From: a candidate division SR1 bacterium Aalborg_AAW-1
Lineage (GTDB): Bacteria; Patescibacteriota; Gracilibacteria; Absconditabacterales; Absconditicoccaceae
Reading direction: 5' to 3'
Length of the DNA: 64,000 nt
NCBI GenBank assembly: GCA_001007975.1
Contig: CP011268.1
Span: 744,001 to 808,000 of the forward strand
Shown here: piece by piece, positions 16,585 to 27,851 of the stretch
Numbering within the stretch: position 1 is the first letter of the stretch
Layout: every line of letters begins with the position of its first letter
Made by a program: the position numbers and the translations under genes
The notes under the pieces: model-generated
Database searches by the model: none
What the model saw: the letters and a program-made list of their open reading frames with translations, nothing else
Told to the model about the DNA's origin: nothing

Positions 16585-18171
16585 ATGCAAAACCAGATCT
16601 CCAAGAGAATACTTGAACTTTCTGATATCTCGACCCTCACACCGGTCAGAGGTAAACTTTCTTTGATTCCTGAAAATCTTGCGCGTCAGTTTGAGGTAGT
16701 GGCTTTTGATGGGGATGGTACACAAGTTGTTCTTGTAACAACAAATACTTTTTCTGAGGAGTTAAAAACAATTTATGCCTGACTGGAAAAAGCTGGGTAT
16801 ACAACAGATATCTATTATACGGATAAGGCTGGTATTGATCTTGCACTTTGACGATATACTCAAGTCAACGCCCAAGAGCAGGCAAATGCGCAGAAAATAA
16901 AAGAACAAAAAGAAGCAATAGGAAAGAATGCTATTGCACAGATTATGGAATTGTATCCGAAAAGATCCTCTATGGATCCTGGAGAATTTTTAGTACAAGT
17001 TATTAAGTTTGGTTTTCAAGCATGAGCTTCTGATCTTCATCTTCAAGTCCAAGAAAAAGATGTACTTCTTCGTCTGAGAATTGATGGAGTATTAAAGACA
17101 ATTTGTACCTTTGATCATAATGAATATATAGCCTATGTTCAGAAGATTAAGTTTATGGGAGGATTAAAGATGAATATTGATTATCTTCCTCAGGATGGGA
17201 GATTGGCCTTTGATGTAGACCTGGCGAATGGTATACATAAAAAAATTGATGTGCGTATCAATACGATGCCAGGAATGTGATCAGAAAATGTTGTGATGAG
17301 ATATTTGGATTCGAATGTATCAGTTACGACATTTGAACAGATTGGATTTTGGTGAAAATGATATGATCAGCTCAAAAGAGCATTGCAACATAATGATGGT
17401 ATGATATTGGTAACCTGACCAACAGGATCAGGAAAGACAACTACACTGTATACGATGTTACAAACGCTCAATGATGGAACTCGTAAGATTATTACTTTAG
17501 AAGATCCTGTAGAATACACGATACAAGGTATCGAACAATCACAAATTAATTATCCTAAATGATATGGTTTTGAGGAAGGACTGAAAGCTATTTTAAGACA
17601 TGATCCTGATATTATTCTTGTAGGAGAAACTCGTAGCGCTGAAACAGCAAAAACAGCACTTAATGCAGCACTAACCTGACATCTTGTCTTTACAACATTG
17701 CATACGAATTCTGCTCTTGAATCGTTATCAAGATTGCTCATGATGGGTGTAGAGGCGTATTTGCTTGCTCCTGCATTGAAAGTGGTCATGGCACAGAGAC
17801 TTGTTCGTAAAGTCTGCCCTCATTGTGTATCATGGCGTGAAGTAACGGACCAGGAGGATGCTTTTTTACAAAAATCATTAGCAAAAATTCATGATATCAG
17901 ACCAGATCTGACAATCAATTACGAAAAGAAAGTTCCGACTGTGGTAGGATGTGATCAATGTAATGGTACAGGGTATATCGGAAGAACAGCTGTCATCGAA
18001 GTCTTCGAGCTTACTCCAGAAATGAGAGAAAAAATTGTTGATAATCTCAAAAATACAGCAGAGCTTATGCAATTGATGAGAAATAATGGTTTCCTTACCA
18101 TGCAAGAGGATGGAATTATCAAAATGCTTGCTGGACACACAACGATGGAAGAGTTAAGGAGAGTGATTTAA
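16585..18171 (+). CDS. pilB: type IV pilus assembly ATPase, PilB/GspE family
   Basis: 528 aa with many TGA-Gly codons. After an N-terminal domain come the GspE motifs: ASDLHLQ, LRLRIDG, the Walker A loop [14 protein letters not shown] in which the first Gly is TGA, the Asp box LEDPVEYTI, Walker [16 protein letters not shown], and the His box [17 protein letters not shown] tetracysteine zinc motif (CPHC and CDQCNGTGY) is present, as in PilB. The enzyme powers pilus extension. A matching prepilin lies at 27852 and an actin-fold PilM-like protein at 24335, so a type IV pilus is likely. Confidence 0.95.
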
Positions 18172-18202
18172 TATAATTATTTATATTCATGAGTATAATA
18201 TA

Positions 18203-19003
18203 ATGGCTGTTTTACAAGTGTCTTGATTTGATGGAGAAAAATATTGAGATAATAATAGTGTCTATTATAAAACTTGATTATTAAAAAAACATATGATCCC
18301 TTTTGAGAAGTTTGAATTTTTACAAAGATGAAACCCAATATTAAAGATAGATCGATTGTGAAATGATGTTTCAACTATGGAAGATAATCTTGAAGAAATT
18401 AGATTTCCTTATGTCTTTGATGAAGAAGGGGCGCGTTTATTTAATAACAGTCTTTTATGAATTTTATGATCACACAATACTTTAGAAGAAAAAGACCATA
18501 TGAATGATTCTTCTGAAATATTATTTACTGAATTTGATAAGTATGTAAAATATAATTTTGATAATAATATAACTGTAAATTATGATGAAATTTTATTAAG
18601 TCTTATTCATAGTTCTTTCTTAACGTGGTTAGATGATGTGTTATGTTATGATAGAATTGAATATGATAATAGTCATATAGATGAGGTGGTTGCTGTAATA
18701 AAAAGAACATCTCATCTTGAAAAAATTGCTATAGACATAATTAATAGATATAATACATTTACTTATGGGGTTCAGGCAGATCTAAGTTTTTATGATGAGA
18801 TGGATCAATATCAACAACGTTATGAAGACATGCTTTCTATCTTACAATCCGCCCTTATACAATCTCTTAAATTTGTATTTCATGCTTTATATAATACGCT
18901 TGATGATATTGAAGAAGAAGTAATGAATGGTATTCTTACAACCTATAGACAATTGATTTTGGTCTCGTTAGCATGCTACTATTTACAAAAACTAGAGAGA
19001 TAA
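18203..19003 (+). CDS. hypothetical protein
   Basis: 266 aa with TGA at several Gly, so the real start is the ATG at 18203 and not the internal Met at 18500. It is acidic and helical, with no signal peptide or clear TM segment. It follows pilB by 31 bases. The N-terminal VLQVSGFDGEKYGDNN faintly resembles the start of the next gene (ILPIPGFDDYDVQ), and both are about 267 aa, so they could be distant paralogues. No known family. Confidence 0.65.
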
Positions 19004-19063
19004 AAGGGTTTTTTGATTTTATATGATGCTATAGTAAGTTTATTTAATACTGTAATGATAATA

Positions 19064-19870
19064 ATGAAGAATAATATTTTACCAATCCCTTGATTTGATG
19101 ATTATGATGTACAATACCATTTTATACAAGGTACACTATCCGATGAATTGTTGGATGTTTTTGATTCTCACTCATTATCAAAAAAAATGATACCTATGCA
19201 TACATTTCGTCATGGAGTTGAATTACCAGTGATCCAGAATGAAATCTTAGATAAGATTATCAAGAATGATTTGCTCTACAATCCACTATCAGTAGAAGTT
19301 TCTACTCCGACAGACCAATTAGCTATCTATTGTATTCAATTATTGAAAAATCCATCCAAAGAAATAATGGATAAAATTATAGAAATGACTGAATTGATAT
19401 TTGACACCATAACGAAAGATCAAGCACCTATTGTTGCTCAATGATCTGTAAAAAGATATAACGAATTGTTTTTAGCTCATTTGTGCAGTTATTTATTCGA
19501 ACATAATGAACTGATTGTATGACAATACGATGACGATGAATTTGAACTACTTTTGGGTGAGTTAAATGATCTTGAAGAACAAGATATATGAACTGATATC
19601 AATGATAAAATAAAAAATATTGATGAAGAATATAGACGAGAAAAGTTTAGTAATTCTCCTCAAAAATCAATGGCATTAGAAAAACTGTATAAAATGAGAA
19701 GTGAACGATTTCAGCATAAAAAAATCATTACAAGATACTATGATCTCCTGATGAAGTATTTTGTATCTATAGTAGAGCAAGCATCATATAGCCAAGCATT
19801 TGATGTTGATGGTTTGACCGAAACGTATGCTCAATTAATGAAAACCAAAAAAGTATTAGATTATTTATAA
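19064..19870 (+). CDS. hypothetical protein
   Basis: 268 aa with four TGA-Gly codons joining what would otherwise be three frames. Mostly helical and charged, soluble. It is in line with pilB and the 18203 gene and converges on the L,D-transpeptidase gene. No known family; an operon link with the pilus ATPase is the only clue. Confidence 0.65.
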
Positions 19871-19876
19871 GTCATA

Positions 19877-20941
19877 TTATTCCTCTTCTTTCCCCTTGTC
19901 ATAGAGGTTGAAAATAACGACTTTTACAATTCTACCATCTATTCTATCGAATAGTTCCATAGCGATTTGACCAGTTTGACGTGCACATCCATGAGAGAGT
20001 TTTTCTCCATTAGATCTTCCTTGATGTAAGTATATACCATTTTGTTCTTTTGTTGCAACTATAGGTATAGCATAAGGCATAGAAGCATTGAAAGATCCTG
20101 ATTTACGTGTTGAATTTTGTAAATCATTTGGTGTATCTTTTTGCCAGATTGTATCCTTTATTGTTTTGATTTCTCCATTTTCTGATTTTTCTTGTTTGGT
20201 GATTGGATATGGTCTAATGTAATCTTTATTAAAATTTGTATATAATATACCTTCTGGTGTTCGTTTATCAGCTTTCCTTTTCTTTTTCAATTTATGATCA
20301 TAAACTCTTTCTCGTCAACCTTCTCATGGAGAACTGTACTGAGCAAGTTCGATCTGTCAGTGGTTATAATAGAGTGTTACAACTTTATTGTTTTCGTTTC
20401 TGGTGATGATAATGACTTCATGATCAGTTTGTAAACTATCTTGTACTCGTTGTGGTTTATCTTGTAAAAAATCTTTCAGTCTCAATTTAGCAAAATCTTT
20501 AAGATCTGGATAAATAGCTGGGGTTTTTATGGTTTTTTGTTTGATTTCAGAGTAATGGATTTGATCAAGATTTTTAGAATGAAGCAATGAATCTAATTCT
20601 GGATTATACTTGATAAGTATCTCTTTATCATAACCGTGATATCACAGAAGTGCAGATAAACTTCTCGATATTTTTGGCATTGTGCCAAGAGGTCCTGTTC
20701 TGACACGGTCCATGTCTATCGTGAGAGTGTCTACGAATGGCTCTGTGTTGAAGGTTATAGGATTATATATTGTAGTAGTAGGAAGTTCTAGTGGAGCATC
20801 AGGATTACTGATGATATGTTCTGATTGTTGAAGAGTATCAGCAATATCAGCATGTGTTGACGTTGAAGTATCTTGTTTACAGCTTTGTGTCAGGAGAGTA
20901 GCTCATAAGAGAGATCAAGAGATGACAGATTTCATATTCAT
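19877..20941 (-). CDS. L,D-transpeptidase (YkuD-type) lipoprotein
   Basis: 354 aa. The signal peptide MNMKSVISGSLLGATLLTQSC ends in a lipobox-like TQSC. The catalytic C-terminal domain has GIYLHQGRSNGEKLSHGCAR, the HG...SHGCxR signature with the nucleophilic Cys. YkuD enzymes form 3-3 cross-links in peptidoglycan or attach proteins to it. TGA codons encode Gly in the signal peptide, in LLGYHGYD and in PGEGGRERV. It lies on the minus strand next to the convergent 19064 gene. Activity on the cell's own or a partner's wall cannot be told apart. Confidence 0.9.
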
Positions 20942-21007
20942 AATTCAAAAAAAACTATAGCAATAAAGAAATTATACTATAGTGATTTAAATGTATGATG
21001 TCAATAC

Positions 21008-22039
21008 TTATTCTTGTTCTCCCAATAATTCTTCAACTAATACACTAGCGTAGCATCCTTTAGGAAGGGTAAATTGAAGGAGGAGGTCGTCTCCTTGTCG
21101 TGAATGTGATGCTTTCGTTGGTTTCACTCGTATCGGTCTACGGCGTCAGAATAATCACACTTTTTTGAATGCTTCGAGTGTTTTTTTATCCAAGTCGAAA
21201 TGTTCTTTTCGTTCTTTTTCTAACTTTCCAGCTTCTGTCTTCGGATCAGCCCAGGTCATATCATCGCCAAATACAGGACCAGTAATCTGATTGTTTTCGA
21301 TGATGTCACCTTCAATTTCTTTTAGTCCGTATTTGGTTTCTCTATAGGTACAGTAGTTGTTGAAGAGCCAACTTGCCAAACTTTGGAGCTTGAAGACAAC
21401 TTCGGATTTGTCCAGATTCTTTTTCTTGCCTTCGATAAGCTCTTGTGCTATACGGTGGTTAGCATGAGTAAATCAAAATCTTTGTTCACCGTAGAGATTG
21501 AGAAATCCTTGTGTATAGAGTTTCTTCAGTCTCTGTTCTAGATATTCATTAGCTATATTTGCTCCTTTAATCGCAGTTGTATCAATCATACCTTTGTTTT
21601 TGTTTTTTGGATCAGCGAGTGATTGTTTGACTGCTTTTTTTTCTCTGTTTTTGGGGTCTTTACGTAATCTAATCCAAAAACTATTCGTGATTTCGGTTGA
21701 AAGATTCAGTGCATTGGGTGCAAATCCAAAATCAATTACTTTCGTAATCTCTTGAAGAGATTTGAGGAAGGTTTGGTCTCCAATTTTTGCTACATCTGAG
21801 CTATGAAAACATAATCGCTGACGGGCAAGAGCATGCTTATCTTTCAGTCAGGCAATTCCTATTTTTTTTCTTGGTAGTCAAAATTTCTTCATCACTTGTT
21901 TCACCACATCCATGGTATTAAGGTTTCTTTTTTCGATCTTCACGTAGAGCCAAGGACTCTTATCTTTGTGCTCTTTACTTAAGGGAAAAGAAAGATTTTC
22001 TTCGACAACGAAGTCGACATAACGATTTTTGAAAAGCAT
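21008..22039 (-). CDS. truD: tRNA pseudouridine synthase TruD-family
   Basis: 343 aa. YVDFVVEENLSFPL is the family N-terminus, GIAGLKDKHALARQ carries the catalytic Asp (the Gly before LKD is a TGA), NLYGEQRFGFTHANHRIA matches the conserved NYFGEQRFG block (Gly = TGA) and EIEGDIIENNQITGPVFGDD the late core. TruD makes pseudouridine at tRNA position 13. The ATG at 22039 is the first in frame after a TAA. It lies 20 bases downstream of rlmH. Confidence 0.92.
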
Positions 22040-22059
22040 TCGTCAGGTGTAGTAAAAAT

Positions 22060-22515
22060 TTAGTAGTGGTATGATCTGTTATTTTGTATCATCCATATTC
22101 TATAGATTTGCTCGGCTAATACAAGCTTAGCTAGTCCATGTACGAGAGTTTGTTTTCATAATCCGATCATTGATAATTGATAATTGCTCATTGCTAATTT
22201 ATTTTCGTCCAATCCATGTGGACCACCGATGATAAAACAATATTTCTTTCAAACAGGAAATGATCTGACCCAGTCTTCGGTCGGTTTGTCTTTCCCGTTG
22301 ATGCTCAGGAGGATGAACTGATCATATTTGTTGTTATTTTTGTTTATCCAATCAATGATGAGGTCGGTATCTTTCTGGATAGCTCATTCTCTATTATCAG
22401 CTTTACTGGGTTTGAGATCGATGATAGTGAGATTTTTTGGCAATCTCTTGAGATACTCAGCTATCGCAGAGTCGAAGTGTTTATCAGAGTCGGAAAGGGA
22501 GAGAATGGTGTACAT
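22060..22515 (-). CDS. rlmH: 23S rRNA (pseudouridine-1915-N3)-methyltransferase RlmH
   Basis: 151 aa SPOUT methyltransferase of normal length. The knotted C-terminus shows CFIIGGPHGLDE and LGKQTLVHGLAKLVLAEQIYRIW, ending NNRSYHY, all standard for RlmH. TGA encodes the Gly of LGKQ. The segment coding NKLAMSNYQLSMIG coincides with the AT-rich dispersed motif (TTAGCAAT...AATTATCAATTATC), which is unusual inside a gene. Operon with truD. Confidence 0.95.
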
Positions 22516-22614
22516 ACAAAATTAGTAATTATGAACTAGAAATTAGCAATGAGAGTGAAGTGAGTATATGGTAATTGAGGAGGGAAAGCAAATAGGATTC
22601 ATAATCAAAAAAAC

Positions 22615-22643
22615 TTGACTTTATTTATATAAATGATTAAGAT
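22615..22643 (+). promoter_or_regulatory. promoter of the 22722 gene
   Basis: TTGACT (22615-22620), 17-base spacer, TAAGAT (22638-22643). Confidence 0.65.
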
Positions 22644-22721
22644 AGATAAACATCCACCAATAACTCTGAAGTATATCGAGATGAGCTTGGATGGAGACAT
22701 AAAATCAAAAATTTAAATAAA

Positions 22722-23231
22722 ATGGAAAATTCTAAAAAAGGAAGTCGAGCAATTATTTTTGCTTTAGTATGTTCAGTCATTACATCAATTATGGGATCTT
22801 TATATTTAGGTCTTGATACTATGATGTTACTAATGAATCTTGGAATTTCAGCATTCGTAGTTGGAAAATTTTCAATGGCTATGATGTTTACACAAGGTTG
22901 GAAAGTGTTTAATCGCAAAATAATTCTTGGTATGCCAATGCTATTATTTCTCTTTTATCTTATTGTTGGAGGATTGTTAATCTCCCTCTTTACAGTAAAT
23001 AATCAGATGGATAGTAGTTTTGATTCTGCTCAAAGAAATATTTTTGGGTTTGTAATTTCAGCTTCAGTTGGTGTTATCTCAACATTTATAGCCTGGTATT
23101 CAGGTATAAATGCTTGGATGGCACAGGGTTCTGAATATGATGCAAGAGCCGAATTTACTAAGAAAGGATTCTCGAAGCAACTCATAGAAGAAAAAATTGG
23201 ACAATTACGAGAATATGGACTCCTAAGTTAA
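22722..23231 (+). CDS. multi-pass membrane protein of unknown function
   Basis: 169 aa, none of its 13 or so Gly uses TGA. Four predicted membrane helices (about 10-30, 32-54, 68-90, 105-128) precede a soluble C-terminal helix pair (RAEFTKKGFSKQLIEEKIGQLREYG). Own promoter and terminator. No family recognised. Confidence 0.65.
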   Translation: MENSKKGSRAIIFALVCSVITSIMGSLYLGLDTMMLLMNLGISAFVVGKFSMAMMFTQGWKVFNRKIILGMPMLLFLFYLIVGGLLISLFTVNNQMDSSFDSAQRNIFGFVISASVGVISTFIAWYSGINAWMAQGSEYDARAEFTKKGFSKQLIEEKIGQLREYGLLS

Positions 23232-23249
23232 AGGATTATCTATCCTAAG

Positions 23250-23284
23250 AACTGTATGTATATTGATATATACAGTTTTTTTTT
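23250..23284 (+). terminator. terminator of the 22722 gene
   Basis: aactgtatgtata/tatatacagtt stem with T8; the T-run touches the stop codon of the convergent exonuclease gene. Confidence 0.85.
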
Positions 23285-24075
23285 TAATCCTTTAATTCCA
23301 ACACCACCGGACAATGATCAGAACCCATGACATAATCTTGGTGTTCACAGGAGAGGATGAAGTTTTGTAGATGTTCATCTACCATCATATAGTCGATCCT
23401 TCGGCCTACATTGCGAGGTCTCGCTCCTGCTCTATAACTCCACCAGGTATAGTGATCAAGTGTTTCTGGGTGAAGATAACGTCGCATATCGAGACTGTTC
23501 GTGTCTTCTATAAATGATCCGATCTTTGCTCTCTCTATAGGGAGAAATCATATCGTGTTTTCATTTTCCTTCGGTCTTGCGATATCGATAGGAGTATGGA
23601 CGATATTGAAGTCTCCTGTTACGATGGTTTGAAAGCCTTGTGATTGCAGAGATTGTACATATCAGATGATCTGATCATAAAAATTGAGTTTATAACTGAG
23701 CATCTCTGTTCCATCAGCTCTCGATCATCCGTTGGGAAAATATCCGTTGATGATCTTGAGTGTGTCGATAGTAACTTCTGTAATCCTACCATCATCATGA
23801 AGGAGATCATATCATTCAAAGATATTATTACCTGGAAGTTGTCAGAATTTCTTTTTGTAAAAAATGGCCGTACCAGCATATCCTGGTCTCGTACCAGCAT
23901 GCCAGATATAATCGTAGTCATAGGACAGTGACTGGAGTGAAGCAGGTATCTGATGGTCAAATGCTTTAGGTTCTTGGATACAAACAATATCCAAATCATT
24001 TGCCCTGACTCGTTCTACGAATCATTTGTCAGCGATAGCACGAATTCCATTCACATTTCGAGTGGCTATTTTCAT
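23284..24075 (-). CDS. xth: exodeoxyribonuclease III / AP endonuclease
   Basis: 263 aa. Motifs of the ExoIII/APE1 family are in order: NVNGIRA, QEPKA (catalytic Glu), NGYFPNGG (with TGA), VTGDFNIVHTPIDIARP, DYMMVDEHL and GSDHCPVVLEL (catalytic Asp-His). It acts in base-excision repair by cutting at abasic sites. The initiator ATG overlaps the end of the 66-aa upstream frame by 10 bases. Confidence 0.96.
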
Positions 24076-24266
24076 GGTTTGGTTGTATATCAGTATAAAA
24101 TAATTCTTATTGCGAGTACGAAGAAAAGGACAAACTTTTTCAACGTTGGTTTGACCCAAAAGTAAACAGGGTAGTCTTTCAAGCAGAACGTGAGAAACTG
24201 TCAGAATCTATTGTTTTCTGAATTCTTAAATGGATAGATAAGGAGATCACGGAAGAAGGTGAACAT
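24066..24266 (-). CDS. small membrane protein visible only with TGA = Gly
   Basis: 66 aa from the ATG at 24266 to the TAG at 24068-24066. It reads MFTFFRDLLIYPFKN... with a hydrophobic segment KFVLFFVLAIRIILYGY near the C-terminus; three Gly are TGA. Its end overlaps the first codons of xth, which suggests coupling. The opposite strand of the same interval also has an open frame but without a start. Plausible but unproven. Confidence 0.5.
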
Positions 24267-24274
24267 TTCATAAA

Positions 24275-24333
24275 TTAGCAATTATAAATTATGAATTGGC
24301 AATTGTTAATTTTTCATTTCTAATTGTTAATGC
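24275..24333. repeat. AT-rich dispersed repeat
   Basis: Alternating aattagcaattataaatta and aattgttaat-type units with internal dyad symmetry, related to motifs at 22165-22203, 22525-22550 and 53395-53412. Confidence 0.5.
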
Positions 24334-24334
24334 T

Positions 24335-25306
24335 TTATATAAGCTCTTTAGATTCTGCAAAGTTCAAATACGTGAGTATATCAAGTTCATTTGTCTGTCG
24401 TTCCCTATCATAGGTTTCTAGTTGATGATGGATAGAGTTTGGAATAATATATCAACCAATACGAGATTGATATGTATCAATAAAAGTCTGATATAAGATA
24501 TTGTTTTTGAATTCTGGGTAACTTATAATACAGCTTGTAATACCTTCATTATGCTCTTGAAGCCGATCAATTACGATATTGATATAAAACTTTATGTTAT
24601 CTTCTAATATTGTTGCGACTAGTGAGTTATGTTGAATTTCCGTATCACTTTTGCTCAGATAGGCAATGATATTGTTGCTGATGAGGATCTGTTTGAGGTT
24701 ATTGATACCTCGATCTAAGGTGTGAATGTTATGATAAAATCAGTCTTTTACAAGGATAAGTTTAATAGTATGCTCATGGAATGATACCATGATAAACGAT
24801 GGTATAGAAAGTTGCTTACTAATAAATTGGACAGTAAAATAACTGGATGGATAGATATAAGGTGATGGTTTTTCAGTTGCTAATGTAGGGCAAGAAATAG
24901 CAAGAGAAGGTTTTATAAACACAAGAAATATATCTCGTTGAAGGTGTCCTGTTTGACCTAATAAATAGTTAGACTGTTCTCCATCTACCCTTATATGATC
25001 GATATCATATAATAATATAGAACCCTTGATATTTTCTTGTTGTTTGACTTCTCTAATTTTGGATTCAATGAGGTTGGTGAGTTGCTCTATTTTGAGCGGC
25101 TCATACAGCATACCTTCTACAGGATAACGTACGAGTTCAAAGAACTCTTCATCAAGTAAAAAAGTACGATTAGCATCATTTTGAAATTCAAAAAGAAGAT
25201 TTTCAATGGTATCAGTGAGTTGGATTTTTTGAATTTTTTTCTTGATTTGATACCATTCTATGGATTGTTCTCCTTGTTGTTGTGAAAGTGGGCGATAGAT
25301 ATGCAT
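24335..25306 (-). CDS. actin-fold protein, PilM/FtsA-like
   Basis: 323 aa. After a helical N-terminal region with DIDHIRVDGEQSNYLLGQTG, the segment FIMVSFHEHTIKLILVKDGFYHNIHTLDRGINNL resembles the second phosphate loop and strand of PilM/FtsA/MreB actin-like ATPases (dG..t...i...g......l..Gi..l), though the first Gly is replaced. Two Gly are TGA. PilM links pilus assembly to the membrane. With pilB and a prepilin nearby this is reasonable, but the match is distant. It sits 16 bases after ruvC. Confidence 0.5.
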
Positions 25307-25322
25307 AAAGAAGTGATAAAAT

Positions 25323-25874
25323 TTATAAAGTCTGTTTGCTCATTGCTTTAGTAACATAAGCGATTCCTAGTGCATCGGAGATATCTGCATATTTTGGTTT
25401 TGTGTTGAGATTATACAGCGACATAATCATGGTGTGAATGTTAAGTTTCTTAGCTCATCCTCGTCAGGTAATGTATTTTTTCATTTCTGTAGGACCTACA
25501 TCATAGATAGCTCGTCATTGCGTAAGAGCATACATTACTAGTGCTCACCTCAGTCCATAGAGAAATTCAGCATGCTGTTGAGTACGAGTCATAAAATAGA
25601 ATTGCTCTAGGCCTATGACGGAAATATTATCTTTGTATGGTTCGATAATCTTGATTATTTCATTATAGGTATCATACATTCTCGTCAATCGCATACGACG
25701 ATCAGCTTTTTTTTCGTCAATAATTTTATGGTCGTTGATGAGGTACTGATTATATGATTCAGAGTTTTTTTTTTCATTAATGAGGACTCCTGCATCAATA
25801 ATAGTATTGTCAGAAGTAATAAGAGCATATCAACATCTACGGATACCTGGATCTATTCAGAGGATATAAGTCAT
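25323..25874 (-). CDS. ruvC: Holliday junction resolvase RuvC
   Basis: 183 aa. ILGIDPGIRRCGYALI has the first catalytic Asp (Gly codons include TGA), VIGLEQFYFMTR the first Glu, and the C-terminal ISDALGIAYV the final Asp. RuvC resolves recombination intermediates with RuvAB. It is slightly longer than usual because of an insertion around residues 35-60. Operon with the actin-fold gene. Confidence 0.93.
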
Positions 25875-25884
25875 TGCGAGACAC

Positions 25885-25978
25885 ATTTATGCAAATAAAA
25901 TACTGCGAGTCGCTGCAATCTCCTTATTGGATTGTTTCTTTCCCCCTTTGCTTCGCAACTAAAAAGCATAATTACAGG
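25885..25978. repeat. dispersed intergenic repeat, copy 2
   Basis: The ruvC-yebC spacer contains gattg/caatc and gcgaagc-type segments (cagcgactcgcag, ggagattg, caatcc) that match a degenerate form of the repeat at 70-116. Confidence 0.45.
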
Positions 25979-26728
25979 TTATTCAATATTTGTCCAAACT
26001 TTTTGAACATCATCATCATCTTCTAGATGTTCTAAAAGAGTTTCTAGCTGACTTGCTTCAGCTTCTGATAAGGTTTTCATGTTATCGCAGACAGCTTCGA
26101 TATCTGATCATATGATCTTATATCCTGCATGTGTTAATGCAGTACTGACTGCAAAATAATCGTTCTTGCTTGTAGTGATTACACAGATACCATCATCAAA
26201 TTCTATATCTTCTGCTCATGCTTCAATAGCATCCATTTCAAGAGTTTCTTGTTCATAAGGATCGATAAATTCTGTTTCATTTCATTTGACGATTTCTATT
26301 CTTGATTTACCAGAGATTGTTATGATACCTTTTTGTTCAAATTGTCGCGCAACTGATCAAATCTCTCCAATAGCTCATCCATATTTTTGGAGAGTAACTC
26401 TTACGGCATTACTAGTTCTATTGGTATTGTCAGTGAGTGTCTTGATATAGATAGCGCATCATCCAGGTCCATATCATTCATAAAACACTTCTGTATAAGC
26501 TGCTCATCATAATTGACCAGATCATTTTTTGATCGCTTTTTCGATTACATCTCTAGGAACCCCATTTTGTCTAGCTTTCATAACGGCTTGAGCTAAGCTT
26601 GGATTGAGATCAGGATTTGCACCATTTTTGGCTTGTATTTCGATTATTTTACTCATCTTTGCATACAATTTTCATTTTGATGCAGCTGTTCACATTTTTT
26701 TATTAACTATACTATGTCGTCTTCACAT
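25979..26728 (-). CDS. yebC: YebC/PmpR-family translation/transcription factor
   Basis: 249 aa. From the ATG at 26728 it reads MGRRHSIVNKKMGTAASKGKLYAK, the YebC N-terminus (compare MAGHSKWxxIKxKKxxxDAKRGK); its second residue is a TGA-Gly. NPSLAQAVMKARQNGVPRDVIEKAIKKG, VFYEGYGPGGCAIYI and LTDNTNRT follow, all canonical. Proteins of this family help ribosomes through proline stretches or act as regulators. The gene follows map by 19 bases. Confidence 0.95.
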
Positions 26729-26747
26729 TATTATGTATAAGATTATG

Positions 26748-27518
26748 TTATAAAGATTGAATTCCAGCTAATATTTCTGGGCCATTATCAGTTATGGCAA
26801 CGGTATATTCTCGTTGCGCTCCCAGATCTCCATGTTTTGTATAAAGATTCCATCCATTTATTTTGTCTTCGATATAAGATTCAGATGTTTTTGCAGTAAT
26901 GGGTTCTAATGCAACAACCATACCAGGATTGAATTTGATTTTGTATCAACTTGGATGAGGGTAATTATAGATATTAGGATCTTCATGGACGTGAGTACCT
27001 ACACCGTGTCAGGTAAGGTTTTTGATAATGCTATGGTTGTGAGAGTATACATAATCAGCAACTGCTTCACTATATTCAGCTATGAATTTACCTGGTTGTA
27101 CATATTTCATCCCTTCATCTAGAGCTCATTTTGTAATATCAATAAGAAGTTGTCCTTCAGGATTTTTATCTCCACCTCCTATGACAATACTAAATGCAGA
27201 ATCACTAATAGCACCACGATAGTTTATTCCCATATCAACTTTGAGTACATCTCAGTCTTTGAGTAGCGTTCTATCTGGTATTCCATGTACAACACAGTCA
27301 TTGAGAGAAAGGCATAATTGCCCTGGGAATCCATTAAAATCTTTAAAGGCCGAGATAAGATGGTGTTGGTCCAGATAATTCTTTGTCGTAGTTTCAAGAT
27401 CTTTTAGCATAATGCCAGCTGTACATTGCTGATACAGAATATGCAAAAGTTCTGTAAGATACTGACCCGATGTGCGTATTTTGTCGATATGTTGGGTGCT
27501 TTTTTTAATGATATGCAT
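26748..27518 (-). CDS. map: methionine aminopeptidase, type I
   Basis: 256 aa. The metal ligands are visible: Asp in VDMGINY, Asp in ISDSAFS, His in LTGHGVGTHVHEDP, Glu in VVALEPIT and Glu in QREYTVA. The substrate His is in NDCVVHGIP. Several motif glycines are TGA (KDG, GHGVG). It removes the initiator Met from new proteins. First gene of the map-yebC-ruvC group. Confidence 0.97.
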
Positions 27519-27851
27519 ATGATAGGTGAAAATGATGAGATAAAATTATTCACAACAATGAAAACAAATCGTTGTAGTATTGATGTGTAGTATACATATC
27601 TCTTGTGATGAGTGCAAGATTAAAAAATCTCTTAACTCTCTCAATTATTATTACTTATTATAATTTCTAAAATATGTCATTATATTTTTAAATTATAATT
27701 ATTTTTATACAATACATAAATTATATAATTTTTCATATTGTAGAATGAAATACTATTATTCCTCTTGTAACTGTCGAATATAATACGTAGTCTTTGTGGT
27801 AATGTATCTATATTTTGGAAGATACTATTTTATCTTTATTGTATTACACAC
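27519..27851. other. AT-rich spacer between map and the prepilin gene
   Basis: 333 bases between divergent genes, very AT-rich, with no protein-like frame in code 25 and no clear RNA. The prepilin promoter must lie in the right-hand part, but no box pair stands out above the AT background. Confidence 0.5.

Noticed and set aside
24114-24280. Plus-strand protein-like frame in the xth upstream region
   Set aside because: It has no start codon after a TAA, and the minus-strand frame in the same place has a start and fits the operon.
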